Shown here piece by piece: positions 1 through 6,152 of a stretch of 26,455 nucleotides of DNA; position 1 is the first letter of the stretch, and every line of letters starts with the position of its first letter. The notes under the pieces were generated by a model. That model was not told the DNA's origin. It searched no databases and saw nothing but the letters and a program-made list of their open reading frames with translations. The DNA lies in IMG/VR virus record IMGVR_UViG_3300020579_000092, positions 1-26,455 of that record. One strand, written 5' to 3'. The DNA is from a virus. Both the position numbers and the translations under genes were made by a program.

Positions 1-100
1 CTGTGACCTTGTGCACCACACTCCCAGGGCATCCCGCCAGCGCTACCGCAGCAAAGCATAAAAGCCCGAAACTGCTAACCCGAATTGCTCGTTTCCTCAT
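1..100 (-). CDS. Probable phage lipoprotein, N-terminal part only (cut by window edge)
   Basis: The 33 visible codons start at the ATG at 98-100, behind a purine-rich stretch (GTGAGGGCAA) that can serve as ribosome binding site. The product begins with basic residues (MRKRAIRV), then a hydrophobic stretch (FGLLCFAAVA), then the lipobox LAGC with its cysteine at residue 24. That is the pattern of a type II signal peptide, so the mature protein should be lipid-anchored. Outer spanins and superinfection-exclusion lipoproteins are the usual phage proteins of this form, but the mature part is outside the window and no choice can be made. It is the most downstream gene seen in the leftward block. 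Confidence 0.6.
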   Translation of the reverse strand, partial: MRKRAIRVSSFGLLCFAAVALAGCPGSVVHKVT

Positions 101-124
101 TTGCCCTCACTTTCGATTTGAAGT

Positions 125-355
125 CTACGCTCCTCCGGTAGTTCTGGAAAGCCTTTCCTTCCGCGCTGCACCGCGCTCCCGCCCTATCCACTCGATTGTC
201 ACGCGCACTTTGTCGCCATCAACCCAATCCTTCTTTTTCAGGCGCGGCGAATTGACATCCAAATAGGCATACACGCCTTCAGCATCCGCGACACACCACA
301 CAGATGCTTTGAACTTCTCCCGCAACTTCGGCCTAGAGTTCTGTTTGACGGTCAT
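125..355 (-). CDS. Hypothetical small basic protein, 76 aa
   Basis: The reading frame is open from 388, but the start at 355 is preferred because GGCAAGGA precedes it. The product (MTVKQNSRPKL...) is basic at both ends. It has an alternating strand-like middle (KASVWCVADAEGVYAYLD and DKVRVTIEWIG), suggesting a small beta-rich fold. No signal peptide or membrane segment is seen and I do not recognise a family. It follows the 57-aa gene at 398-571 in the same direction and is probably co-transcribed. Confidence 0.6.
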   Translation of the reverse strand: MTVKQNSRPKLREKFKASVWCVADAEGVYAYLDVNSPRLKKKDWVDGDKVRVTIEWIGRERGAARKERLSRTTGGA

Positions 356-397
356 TCCTTGCCTCGCTCGCGCTCCAGCGCCGAACACAATACCTGC

Positions 398-571
398 TTA
401 TCGCTCACCTGGGGCCTCCGCGCGCTGTTGCAACAATTCTTCCAGACGCACTACAGTCCGTTCGCGGATGAAAATAAACATGCATGGGTACGTATGAATC
501 ACTTCGCCGTTAGGATAGACGAGCCTTCTCTGCCACCAGCGAATCTTTTTGCCGCATTGCAAGCAACTCAT
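398..571 (-). CDS. Small CxxC protein, 57 aa
   Basis: Found by direct translation. The start at 571 sits behind GGGAGAGGGATGA, a strong ribosome binding site. The product begins MSCLQCGKKIRWWQRR, so it has a Cys-x-x-Cys pair (C3, C6) at the very N-terminus, then a strand-rich centre (VIHTYPCMFIFIRE) and a charged helical C-terminus. A single CxxC knuckle could bind zinc with C30 or with a partner protein. It lies between the nuclease-like gene at 624-1139 and the 76-aa gene. Function unknown. Confidence 0.6.
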   Translation of the reverse strand: MSCLQCGKKIRWWQRRLVYPNGEVIHTYPCMFIFIRERTVVRLEELLQQRAEAPGER

Positions 572-623
572 TCATCCCTCTCCCCGGCGCTCCGTCCTGC
601 GCCCCTCATTCATTCGCACGCTT

Positions 624-1139
624 TCATTTTGTCTGCGATTCCAGAACCCAGATTTTCCCGAGCTTGATACTGCTGATTGTCGTTTGTGCTACATTAAATC
701 GCCTTGCAATATCTACCTGTCTCACGCCACTTTCGAGCATGTCTTTGATTTTCAAAACATCCTTTCCCTCTAATTTCCTCCCTTGCTTTCTGCGATTAAC
801 AGCTTGTTCTAATGCGGTCGCCCAACGGCAATTCCCTGGCTCATAGTTGCCATTCAGGTCCGGGAAGCGGTCAAGGCTTTTTCCTATCGGGCGATCCCCC
901 ATATCAGCAAGGAAGTTTTCAAAAGACTTCCATCTTTCACAAACTTTTATCCCACGCCCACCGTAGAGATGAAAATCAGTTGTTTTTGGCAAGTTACATC
1001 TCTTAATCATCGCTCGCCAACTTTCGTAGGTGCGGCTTGATTTACGTGTGCAATGCCCATGTTTCAAGCATTTCGCCCGGCCAGCGGCATTGAATTTGCG
1101 TATATGCTCAGCGGTGCGAATGTAGACGCCTTTCGGCAT
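624..1139 (-). CDS. Phage HNH-like nuclease family protein with C-terminal helix-turn-helix, 171 aa
   Basis: The start at 1139 is chosen over an upstream in-frame codon because GGGAGGACCGAC directly precedes it. Residues 36-118 carry motifs I associate with a widespread phage family: [24 protein letters not shown]-x-x-F-x-x-DMG, and [11 protein letters not shown] followed by EQAVNRR. Members are often annotated as HNH or homing-type endonucleases. Residues 122-165 form a resolvase-like helix-turn-helix ([20 protein letters not shown], then [10 protein letters not shown]), suited to target-site binding. C24, H27 and C30 could hold zinc. It may be a selfish free-standing nuclease gene. Family call is from memory of motifs; catalysis is inferred. 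Confidence 0.65.
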   Translation of the reverse strand: MPKGVYIRTAEHIRKFNAAGRAKCLKHGHCTRKSSRTYESWRAMIKRCNLPKTTDFHLYGGRGIKVCERWKSFENFLADMGDRPIGKSLDRFPDLNGNYEPGNCRWATALEQAVNRRKQGRKLEGKDVLKIKDMLESGVRQVDIARRFNVAQTTISSIKLGKIWVLESQTK

Positions 1140-1257
1140 GTCGGTCCTCCCTAAAAAGACAAACGCCAAGCCACGTCCGGCAGACTAGATAGCCTTTGTA
1201 GCGCCCTGTACCGCGCCGCAACACTATGAATGTCTCTCCTGCGTAAGTGAAAGTCAT
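1108..1257 (-). CDS. Hypothetical very small protein, 49 aa
   Basis: The start at 1257 has AAGGGAGAGGCAA in front of it, and its ATG overlaps the stop of the 100-aa gene by four bases. Its end overlaps the start of the nuclease-like gene by 32 bases. The product has a strand-rich first half ([18 protein letters not shown]) and a very basic Arg/His tail. No family is recognised. The overlaps on both sides point to translational coupling. Confidence 0.55.
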   Translation of the reverse strand: MTFTYAGETFIVLRRGTGRYKGYLVCRTWLGVCLFREDRHAERRLHSHR

Positions 1258-1556
1258 TTGCCTCTCCCTTCGATTTGCTTGATGCGCTGGCGGCAACGCG
1301 CCAGTACCCACGAATAGGCCAATCGCGTATCTGTAGGCCCTGCTTCTGGTTGCCGATCAAATGCTGCTTGAACTTCCGCTTTAATGGCCTTCGCTTCCGC
1401 CAGCACGCGCTCCCGTGCGAAAGTTTCGAGTAATTCAGCTAATGTTCGACGGCATCGCTCGCAGCTGCACATATCAGCGCATCCGTAACGCACATCACCT
1501 AATCCGGCCTTGTCTAGCCACTCCCGCGCCGCCTTCACCGCACTATCGTCTGCCAT
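1254..1556 (-). CDS. Hypothetical helical protein with Cys cluster, 100 aa
   Basis: The start at 1556 is preceded by GAAAGGAAAAATCA. The first third contains four cysteines (C26, C30, C32, C35 in CADMCSCERC), arranged so that they could bind a metal ion. The remainder is strongly helical and charged (RRTLAELLETFARERVLAEA), ending in a basic tail. No known domain is recognised. It overlaps a 38-aa membrane peptide upstream and the 49-aa gene downstream, so it sits inside a compact operon. Confidence 0.65.
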   Translation of the reverse strand: MADDSAVKAAREWLDKAGLGDVRYGCADMCSCERCRRTLAELLETFARERVLAEAKAIKAEVQAAFDRQPEAGPTDTRLAYSWVLARCRQRIKQIEGRGK

Positions 1557-1659
1557 TGATTTTTCCTTTCAACCAGCACACCACACCAGCCGTTATCAAT
1601 CCCATGCCTGTGACAAACAAAAAGCCGACTATGAAAGGAAACCAAACTTTAACGCTCAT
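1543..1659 (-). CDS. Single-span membrane micropeptide, 38 aa
   Basis: Found by direct translation: MSVKVWFPFIVGFLFVTGMG followed by LITAGVVCWLKGKINGRR and a stop. One transmembrane helix of about 22 residues is followed by a basic tail, so the tail should stay in the cytoplasm. GAGGATAAGACTA precedes the start. It overlaps the next gene by 14 bases in another frame. Small phage membrane proteins of this form include lysis modulators and exclusion factors, but nothing here decides the role. Confidence 0.5.
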   Translation of the reverse strand: MSVKVWFPFIVGFLFVTGMGLITAGVVCWLKGKINGRR

Positions 1660-1701
1660 TAGTCTTATCCTCTGCCATTGCGTTGCTCTTCACGCCGCTG
1701 A

Positions 1702-1821
1702 CTATGTGTTGCAAACTGCGTCGAGTATTGCAGGGAACTCATCTTCTCGGCCCGTCAGCGCAACAAGCCAAGCTGCTAGCCTGAGAGCTTCATCATGTGT
1801 GTACTGACGCTTTGGAGCCAT
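1702..1821 (-). CDS. Hypothetical micropeptide, 39 aa
   Basis: Starts inside the 3' end of the 183-aa gene in another frame (46-base overlap). The product MAPKRQYTHDEALRLAAWLV, then ALTGREDEFPAILDAVCNT, reads like a compact helical protein and not like a random frame. The ribosome binding site is weak, so translation may depend on coupling with the upstream gene. No family is recognised. Confidence 0.4.
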   Translation of the reverse strand: MAPKRQYTHDEALRLAAWLVALTGREDEFPAILDAVCNT

Positions 1822-2327
1822 TCGAGTAATTCTTTTGCCTTAGATGAACATAGGTAGGATTGGTCAGACTTATAGGCAAGTGGTTCATGTAAGCCTCCGC
1901 TTCCATCCTCAAATGGAACGTAGCGAACTTTGTTCTTGCAGCCGCGACAGGTGATTGCCGCCAGTTCCGCTGTCAGCCCTTCCTGCTTGCCCTGAGCTAT
2001 GGGTGGGGCGGCGACAGGTAAGCCATGCTTCAAACGATAATCATGCTCAAGGATGTCCGCGGGTATTCCATCGGGCTTCGGCTCCGCTGGCGCTGCTCCT
2101 GCCTGAGCGTTAAGGTCCTTCAACTTCTCCCAAATCATCGCTAGTCGTGCATCGCCACTAGAGGAATAGAACTGTTGATCGAGCTCGTCCATCGCTGTGG
2201 CGAGGGCGGCCACTTCAGCGAGAACATTCCTCGCGTACTCTTCTGCGGCGCAATCTACAACCAATTCCCCTCGCGCAATCGTTTCTAATCCTTCTCGTAA
2301 AATCTTCTCTGTCTCGTTCTCTGTCAT
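1776..2327 (-). CDS. Hypothetical protein with putative C-terminal zinc site, 183 aa
   Basis: ATG at 2327, overlapping the end of the nuclease gene upstream by four bases. Residues 1-75 are acidic and helical (TEKILREGLETIARGELVVD). Residues 76-112 are a Pro/Ala-rich linker. Residues 125-165 hold a CRGCKNKV...GGLHEPL...YLC pattern (C127, C130, H147, C160) that fits a zinc knuckle seen in many small phage proteins. No enzymatic motif is visible. A role as a nucleic-acid or protein adaptor is plausible but unproven. Confidence 0.65.
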   Translation of the reverse strand: MTENETEKILREGLETIARGELVVDCAAEEYARNVLAEVAALATAMDELDQQFYSSSGDARLAMIWEKLKDLNAQAGAAPAEPKPDGIPADILEHDYRLKHGLPVAAPPIAQGKQEGLTAELAAITCRGCKNKVRYVPFEDGSGGLHEPLAYKSDQSYLCSSKAKELLEWLQSVSTHMMKLSG

Positions 2328-2623
2328 GGCTGGCCTTTCAGATGCTCTACTAGAAATGCTTTTGCTCGACCTCGCAGCACATCGTCCGTGCTGAATCGAA
2401 GCACTCGATAGCCCATCATTGTCGCCGCGTTGTACTTGTCGAGGTCGGCCTGATAACCTTTGCCGCGCGTATGCCTGCCTCGCGTCCAGATGGCCCCTTC
2501 AATCTCGATTGCTAACCGCGCATCTGGGAGCCAATAATCGAAGCGCCAGCGTCGCGTAGCGTGGAAACGATATTCCCGCTCAAAGGGCAGCCCAAGTTCT
2601 CGTAAATGCCGCTCAAGAAGCAC
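2324..2623 (-). CDS. Vsr-like/DUF559-type PD-(D/E)xK endonuclease, about 99 aa
   Basis: The core motifs in order are LERHLRELGLPFEREYRFH, RRWRFDYWLPDARLAIEIEG, GRHTRG, DLDKYNAA and GYRVLRFS. This is the layout of small Vsr/DUF559-like nucleases common in phages, with FDY plus EIEG as the likely metal-binding Asp/Glu residues. The chosen start is the GTG at 2623, just before the conserved core and overlapping the upstream HNH gene by 11 bases. A GTG at 2761 would add 46 residues but would overlap HNH-coding sequence by 149 bases. Neither start has a clear ribosome binding site. It probably nicks or cuts DNA; the substrate is unknown. Confidence 0.75.
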   Translation of the reverse strand: MLLERHLRELGLPFEREYRFHATRRWRFDYWLPDARLAIEIEGAIWTRGRHTRGKGYQADLDKYNAATMMGYRVLRFSTDDVLRGRAKAFLVEHLKGQP

Positions 2624-3068
2624 GTGTGCGGGGTTGATATGCTTCCCGCATCCTTTCTCGATTACAGGTGCGGCACATGCGGCCCTTCCAGTAGATATAT
2701 GTATTCTCTTTTGTGAATTCGTGACCACGCTTGCAATGGGTTTTTCTTGCGTTCTTTGCACAGATTCCCTCCCCGCGAAGCAGATTTTCTTTGCACGTTA
2801 CGATTTCAAGATGCGCTGGATTAACACAAGCGCGATTCCGGCATAGGTGGTCAAGTTGCTTACCTTCAGGGATTGGTCCATTTACAATTTCAAATACCAC
2901 GCGATGCGCAGAAAGCACCTTGAACTTATATCTCTCGATTTGTTGCGCAATCACGCCGTAACCATAACGATTCTTTGAACCAATCCAATTCCAACAAGTA
3001 GGCGTTTTTTCGACCCTACTCCATACGCGCTCTGATGCTGGTCGTGGCGGCCTACCTTCAGGATTCAT
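2613..3068 (-). CDS. HNH endonuclease with C-terminal zinc motif, 151 aa
   Basis: The start at 3068 is favoured over 3095 because GGTGGAGCAAGC precedes it. Residues 12-60 match the N-terminal part of phage HNH proteins (CWNWIG, YGYG, SAHRVVFE). The core is LDHLCRNRACVNPAHLE at 72-88, giving the His-Asn-His set and Cys ligands. A second metal site follows (THCKRGHEF at 110-118, then CRTCNRERMREAY), as in homing-type HNH proteins. It overlaps the neighbouring nuclease genes on both sides, forming a three-nuclease string. Non-specific or site-specific nicking is expected; the target is unknown. Confidence 0.88.
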   Translation of the reverse strand: MNPEGRPPRPASERVWSRVEKTPTCWNWIGSKNRYGYGVIAQQIERYKFKVLSAHRVVFEIVNGPIPEGKQLDHLCRNRACVNPAHLEIVTCKENLLRGEGICAKNARKTHCKRGHEFTKENTYIYWKGRMCRTCNRERMREAYQPRTRAS

Positions 3069-3387
3069 GCTTGCTCCACCTCGGCTTGCGTTCATCGAGC
3101 ATTGAATGGTGCTCGTGGCACAAAGCCTGTAGATTCAATAGCCTATCGTCTCTTTTTACGCTGCGCCTGACTACATGGTGCGGCTCTTGGGCCTCTCGCT
3201 GGCAGCGCCACGGTGTTACCCCTATAATCTCCAAGATCGCCTCACAGCGACCCCCACAACGCTCCCAGAGGGCCTTTTTACGCGCTAGCCAGTCAGCACC
3301 ATAGAGAATTTGCCTACCGTCTGGGGCAATGTAGCTCCTGAAATCTTCAAAGCCAGCCGCTAATGTCAGCTCTTTGTCCGCTTTCAT
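3058..3387 (-). CDS. HNH endonuclease, 109 aa
   Basis: ATG at 3387 with CACAGGAGTTGAG in front. The motif set is WERCGGRCEA at 41-50, C62, EPHHVVRR at 68-75 and NLQALCHEHH at 85-94, a typical compact HNH fold (beta-beta-alpha metal finger with Cys pairs). In many head-tail phages a small HNH protein next to the terminase aids packaging. Here the gene is about 11 kb from the terminase and on the other strand, so a homing or early nuclease role is more likely. Confidence 0.85.
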   Translation of the reverse strand: MKADKELTLAAGFEDFRSYIAPDGRQILYGADWLARKKALWERCGGRCEAILEIIGVTPWRCQREAQEPHHVVRRSVKRDDRLLNLQALCHEHHSMLDERKPRWSKHES

Positions 3388-3388
3388 C

Positions 3389-3517
3389 TCAACTCCTGTG
3401 CAGCGGCAGAAAATACCTCAAATCAAATCTCGCTGCGCCAAACTGCCGCTTTACATTCAGCTTGCGGTGCATCAGATACCAGCGCCTTCTCAACCACTTG
3501 TGCCGTGCTGGTGTCAC
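3389..3517 (-). CDS. Hypothetical very basic micropeptide, 42 aa
   Basis: Found by direct translation. The GTG start at 3517 overlaps the stop of the 48-aa gene (GTGA). The product TPARHKWLRRRWYLMHRKLN continues with VKRQFGAARFDLRYFLPLHRS and is dominated by Arg, Lys and aromatic residues, so a nucleic-acid or membrane-surface interaction is possible. No family is recognised. It ends one base before the HNH start, consistent with one operon. Confidence 0.45.
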   Translation of the reverse strand: MTPARHKWLRRRWYLMHRKLNVKRQFGAARFDLRYFLPLHRS

Positions 3518-3660
3518 TTTATGCCCCGAAACAGCGAACTCAGCGCCGTCGTCAGGCCGATCGGCAGCTTCACCAGCTTGAAGTTATCCGCTTTGACGGC
3601 CTTCCAGCGCACAAATTGCCCCTTCTTGCCTCGTACTGGAACTCTGTCTACGTTTCGCAT
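3514..3660 (-). CDS. Hypothetical small basic protein, 48 aa
   Basis: The start at 3660 has a strong ribosome binding site (AAAAAAGGAGAAGCG). The product begins MRNVDRVPVRGKKGQFVRWK and continues with AVKADNFKLVKLPIGLTTAL. It is basic, with short strand-forming runs, and no membrane segment or cysteine is seen. Not recognised. It heads a small string (48-aa, 42-aa, HNH) linked by overlaps. Confidence 0.6.
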   Translation of the reverse strand: MRNVDRVPVRGKKGQFVRWKAVKADNFKLVKLPIGLTTALSSLFRGIK

Positions 3661-3702
3661 CGCTTCTCCTTTTTTCGCAGCCCTGTATCCGCTAGAGCGC
3701 CG

Positions 3703-4035
3703 CTATCTTACACGCTTCAAACCGCCAAAAATACCTCTCTGGAAGATTTGCCGCTCTACTTCATGCACTACGTTCGGCCTGCGCTGAATCTCTTCGGCAA
3801 TCTTCTTGGAGGCTTCGGCAATGGCTAGATTTGCGATGGCATTCTGGTCCAGCTTGGCGGCTATCTGAGCGTAGTTCTCTCTTACGTAGCGTTCGGCAAT
3901 TTGCTCGCTGATGTTCCGATAAATAGCCATCGCCATGTGCTCAGTGATTAGTGAAACGTCGCTAATCTTAGCTTGGATGTAGGTGCTATTGTCCGATACG
4001 CTCTTAGCTGTTTTCACTTCCACGGGATCGCTCAT
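3703..4035 (-). CDS. Hypothetical helical protein, 110 aa
   Basis: ATG at 4035 behind AAAGGAGAACC, a strong ribosome binding site, inside the last 32 bases of the upstream gene. After a polar N-terminus the protein is almost entirely helical (ISEQIAERYVRENYAQIAAK, AIANLAIAEASKKIAEEIQ), with heptad-like spacing that suggests a coiled coil or oligomer. The tail is basic (FQRGIFGGLKRVR). No catalytic motif or family is recognised. Confidence 0.65.
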   Translation of the reverse strand: MSDPVEVKTAKSVSDNSTYIQAKISDVSLITEHMAMAIYRNISEQIAERYVRENYAQIAAKLDQNAIANLAIAEASKKIAEEIQRRPNVVHEVERQIFQRGIFGGLKRVR

Positions 4036-4201
4036 GGTTCTCCTTTACTCGCTCTGCTTCCTGCCTCTTAGCCTCGCTCTCGCTATTCGTGCACGCCTTC
4101 CATCCACAGCAGCAGAATATCCCGAAAGGCCTTGCTAGATACCGCTCGTCATGCTCGACCCTAGTAGAGTGGTCCGTTGCCGCCATATCGCCCATACCCA
4201 T
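4004..4201 (-). CDS. Hypothetical protein with Cys-Cys-Cys motif, about 65 aa
   Basis: The frame is open from 4312, but that part overlaps the 66-aa gene, so a start among the ATGs at 4201, 4195 or 4186 is likely; 4201 follows AGAGAAG. The distinctive part is RYLARPFGIFCCCGWKACTN, with four cysteines in eight residues, followed by a charged helix (ESEAKRQEAERVKENHERSR). The Cys cluster could bind zinc or be redox-active. The start and the function are both uncertain. Confidence 0.5.
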   Translation of the reverse strand: MGMGDMAATDHSTRVEHDERYLARPFGIFCCCGWKACTNSESEAKRQEAERVKENHERSRGSENS

Positions 4202-4361
4202 CTTCTCTTGCACTTTCCTCCGCTTCTTCCTGCCGTCCGCGATAAACCTCTCGCGCTTCATCTTCGCACTCACGGCTTCCGCAAGTTGGAAGGTCTCCCG
4301 GCCAAGTGTCAAACAAACCGAGTTCCTCTCCGCAGTTAAAGCAGTGCTGCATCTTTTTCAT
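4161..4361 (-). CDS. Small zinc-binding phage protein, 66 aa
   Basis: ATG at 4361 with GGAGAAACT in front. C7-x-x-C10 (HCFNCGEELG) and C27-x4-C32 (TCGSRECEDEAREVYR) form a probable four-Cys zinc site. A charged helix and the YGRYGG tail follow. This CxxCG...CG-x-x-x-C-EREAR pattern recurs in small early phage proteins, but no function is established to my knowledge. It is nested between two overlapping genes, so it is probably translated by coupling. Confidence 0.72.
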   Translation of the reverse strand: MKKMQHCFNCGEELGLFDTWPGDLPTCGSRECEDEAREVYRGRQEEAEESAREDGYGRYGGNGPLY

Positions 4362-4896
4362 AGTTTCTCCATAGTGCGTTTATCCCACCTCTTGCTTGGG
4401 CCTTTGACTTCGGGGTGCGAGGGGCAGAGCCCCTTAGCATCACAGAGTCGTGTTTAGAGAATAGCTCTGCTTGCTTGCTGCCGACTGGCTCCCAAATACA
4501 GTCAGCTTCGGGCTTAATGTCTCGCAGGGTAGAGACAATGCATTTTGCCTCAGCGATAGGTGGACCAGGTTGCTCGCCAGCAGAGCCTGGATTTGTATTC
4601 TCGCTTCGGCGCACAGCGCGGCGAATGACTCTCTCGTGATGGTCACAAAGTACGTGGTCAATTTTGAGGACATTTGCCGGTACTTGGAAGAGAAAGGGTG
4701 CTTTCGGTCTATCCACCGTGGGATTCGCTCGTAGCGCACTACTGGCGTCGAATCCAGCACCCACAGAAAATAGGATTGTAATTTCACCCGTTTGCTCTTC
4801 TAGGAACGAAGGGGGCTGACTCACAACGGGCAAACGGGTTAGGTGTGAACGCCGCAAGCCAGCCCGGAACTTGTTCCTGCGGAAAGTGTAAATCAT
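4336..4896 (-). CDS. Hypothetical protein, 186 aa
   Basis: The start at 4896 makes an ATGA overlap with the 55-aa gene upstream, which supports it. The N-terminus is basic (MIYTFRRNKFRAGLRRSHLT). The centre has IDHVLCDHHERVIRRAVRRS, where C and paired His could bind metal. The C-terminal half is polar and basic with PRTPKSKAQARGG. I recognise no domain. A 115-codon frame on the same strand overlaps it but lacks a matching junction. The call rests on length, junction and codon plausibility. Confidence 0.55.
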   Translation of the reverse strand: MIYTFRRNKFRAGLRRSHLTRLPVVSQPPSFLEEQTGEITILFSVGAGFDASSALRANPTVDRPKAPFLFQVPANVLKIDHVLCDHHERVIRRAVRRSENTNPGSAGEQPGPPIAEAKCIVSTLRDIKPEADCIWEPVGSKQAELFSKHDSVMLRGSAPRTPKSKAQARGGINALWRNYEKDAALL

Positions 4897-4914
4897 TGCG
4901 CCGCCTTGTCAAGC
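4893..4914. repeat. 22-bp exact direct repeat, copy 1
   Basis: This 22-bp stretch, encoding a final LDKAAQ plus stop on the minus strand, is identical to 6131-6152. Matching stops exactly at both flanks. The repeat therefore covers a gene 3' end and the next start overlap, and its two host genes are otherwise unlike each other. Confidence 0.9.
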
Positions 4915-5060
4915 GGAAAATGCTTCAAGATGAAGTAGGGCACGTCGTACATGGGAGTGACTTCCCACTTGCTCCAGTCAGACCCTTCCCAGCGCTCGCG
5001 CCGATACACGATTTTTCCTTTCTTAACCCATTGCGTCTCAACCCAGATTTCATCTCGCAT
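4893..5060 (-). CDS. Hypothetical Trp-rich small protein, 55 aa
   Basis: Found by direct translation: MRDEIWVETQWVKKGKIVYR, then RERWEGSDWSKWEVTPMYDV, ending PLDKAAQ and a stop. Four tryptophans and alternating charged and aromatic residues suggest a small beta sheet. It overlaps the 99-aa gene upstream by 11 bases and shares ATGA with the next gene. Its last 22 bases are identical to the last 22 bases of the 71-aa gene ending at 6131. Confidence 0.62.
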   Translation of the reverse strand: MRDEIWVETQWVKKGKIVYRRERWEGSDWSKWEVTPMYDVPYFILKHFPLDKAAQ

Positions 5061-5349
5061 GGTCAACTACTTTCTTCGGCCTGCCGCCCTTGCGCCCGTT
5101 CTTGCGGGAGGACTTTGCTTTTTTCTTGCTTTTGATGCTGCCCAACGCTACCGCAGCTGGATTCTTAGGCCACACATTTTCACGGGCATACTTGATTGCT
5201 TTTAACAGTGGTGTCTCACTTTCTTCGCAGAGCTTACCAATGGCTTGAGCATGCCCAACCATCAATGCGTCTCTCGCAATACGTAAGATTTTGCACGGAG
5301 CTCCCGGTTGATGATACCCTCCACAATAAACACAAACGTTTTGGCTCAT
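5050..5349 (-). CDS. Hypothetical protein with N-terminal CxxC and basic C-terminal tail, 99 aa
   Basis: The start at 5349 (MSQNVCVYCGGYHQPGAPC) is preferred to 5397 because the latter would run deep into the 161-aa gene. C6, C9, H13 and C19 form a possible zinc finger. A helical segment follows (TPLLKAIKYARENVW), then a strongly basic tail (SIKSKKKAKSSRKNGRKGGR) ending PKKVVDHAR, like a DNA-binding arm. Zinc finger plus AT-hook-like GRPKK suggests nucleic-acid binding. That role is inferred. Confidence 0.65.
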   Translation of the reverse strand: MSQNVCVYCGGYHQPGAPCKILRIARDALMVGHAQAIGKLCEESETPLLKAIKYARENVWPKNPAAVALGSIKSKKKAKSSRKNGRKGGRPKKVVDHAR

Positions 5350-5350
5350 A

Positions 5351-5836
5351 TCATTTATGCCGAGCAGCTTCAAAGGCTTCTTGTAGAATAATATCAACCG
5401 CCAAATAGATCGTAGGGGTGGTGCCCGTCTCGAATGTTCCTATGCGAAGGAATGGCTGTAGTTTATTGCGAGTCTCAGCCACCAAATCAAATATCCTCAC
5501 TTCAGAGATACCATCACGCCTTATTAGGTCGGCCAATTCGACTTCGATGCGCTCAATCTCTTTGACTACATCGAAATAAGCCAGCTCCCTGCACTCTGCT
5601 GCCAATTTCTTGGCTTCTAACCCACGCTTATTACTGCTCTCTGCAACCTCCCGAAATTCAAGTCTCCGGTTCTGCACATAGGCCATCAATTTGTCTCGAA
5701 ACTGTTTGACTGCCCACCATTCAGGCTTTGGAATCTTGGTATTGCCGCACGCCGGACAGCGATGCTCTTCTTGCTCGCTCTTGTCTACGAATCCAGATGG
5801 ACCGTAATGGTGCCGCATAAATCGCTCATCTGCCAT
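5351..5836 (-). CDS. Hypothetical helical protein with N-terminal zinc knuckle, 161 aa
   Basis: The start at 5836 is chosen because AAGGGGTTCGACA precedes it and it overlaps the upstream gene by 11 bases. H25, C27 and C30 (HRCPACGNTKIPKPEWW) look like half of a zinc ribbon. The rest is long charged helix (FREVAESSNKRGLEAKKLAA, VVKEIERIEVELADLIRR), probably coiled coil, ending in a small hydrophobic region. No family is recognised. It is second in the transcript from the promoter at 6047-6075. Confidence 0.68.
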   Translation of the reverse strand: MADERFMRHHYGPSGFVDKSEQEEHRCPACGNTKIPKPEWWAVKQFRDKLMAYVQNRRLEFREVAESSNKRGLEAKKLAAECRELAYFDVVKEIERIEVELADLIRRDGISEVRIFDLVAETRNKLQPFLRIGTFETGTTPTIYLAVDIILQEAFEAARHK

Positions 5837-6023
5837 TGTCGAACCCCTTGAACCACGCTTGAAACTCAGCCATATCAGGGTTGCGAGTAAAGAAAGATTC
5901 GCAAGTTTCACCAAACTCACGGCCTAGCACCCAAGAACAAACCATGCGGCGACCGCGCTCGATAGCTGATTCCTTGCCCCACTTAGCTGCGTGTTTCTCG
6001 ATGCGCTCTATGTATCCGTTCAT
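5826..6023 (-). CDS. Hypothetical protein, 65 aa, first gene of an inner leftward operon
   Basis: ATG at 6023 with GTGAGGCACGCC before it; a GTG at 6035 is an alternative in the same frame. The product reads MNGYIERIEKHAAKWGKESA, then a central RGRRMVCSWVLGREFGETCE, and ends MAEFQAWFKGFDNGR. It is helical, with no recognised family. It lies directly behind the best promoter of the left half, about 17 bases after the expected transcription start, so it may be expressed early and under operator control. Confidence 0.65.
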   Translation of the reverse strand: MNGYIERIEKHAAKWGKESAIERGRRMVCSWVLGREFGETCESFFTRNPDMAEFQAWFKGFDNGR

Positions 6024-6046
6024 GGCGTGCCTCACTTTCTAACCCC

Positions 6047-6075
6047 ATCTTACAACCTAGCGTTAGGTTTGTCAA
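6047..6075 (-). promoter_or_regulatory. Sigma70-like promoter with palindromic operator in the spacer
   Basis: On the minus strand, TTGACA (6070-6075) is followed by a 17-bp spacer and TAAGAT (6047-6052). The spacer contains the perfect inverted repeat AACCTA-N4-TAGGTT (6054-6069), which places a repressor-type site between the boxes. The 107-bp gap between genes (6024-6130) also has an AT-rich CTATTT/AAATAG inverted repeat (6089-6111) that could end transcription from the upstream genes. Box matches are seen directly; repressor control is inferred. Confidence 0.7.
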
Positions 6076-6130
6076 GCTAATTCTCAAACTATTTTACGGT
6101 AGAAGAAATAGCGAAACACTGGCTCCCCCC

Positions 6131-6152
6131 TCATTGCGCCGCCTTGTCAAGC
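6131..6152. repeat. 22-bp exact direct repeat, copy 2
   Basis: Identical to 4893-4914; it forms the 3' end (LDKAAQ plus stop) of the 71-aa gene. Unlike copy 1, no gene starts at its ATGA; a non-coding promoter region follows instead. Confidence 0.9.

Noticed and set aside
4440-4787. A 115-codon minus-strand frame inside the 186-aa gene
   Set aside because: It lacks the stop/start junction that the 186-aa frame has with its neighbour; kept only as a weaker alternative.
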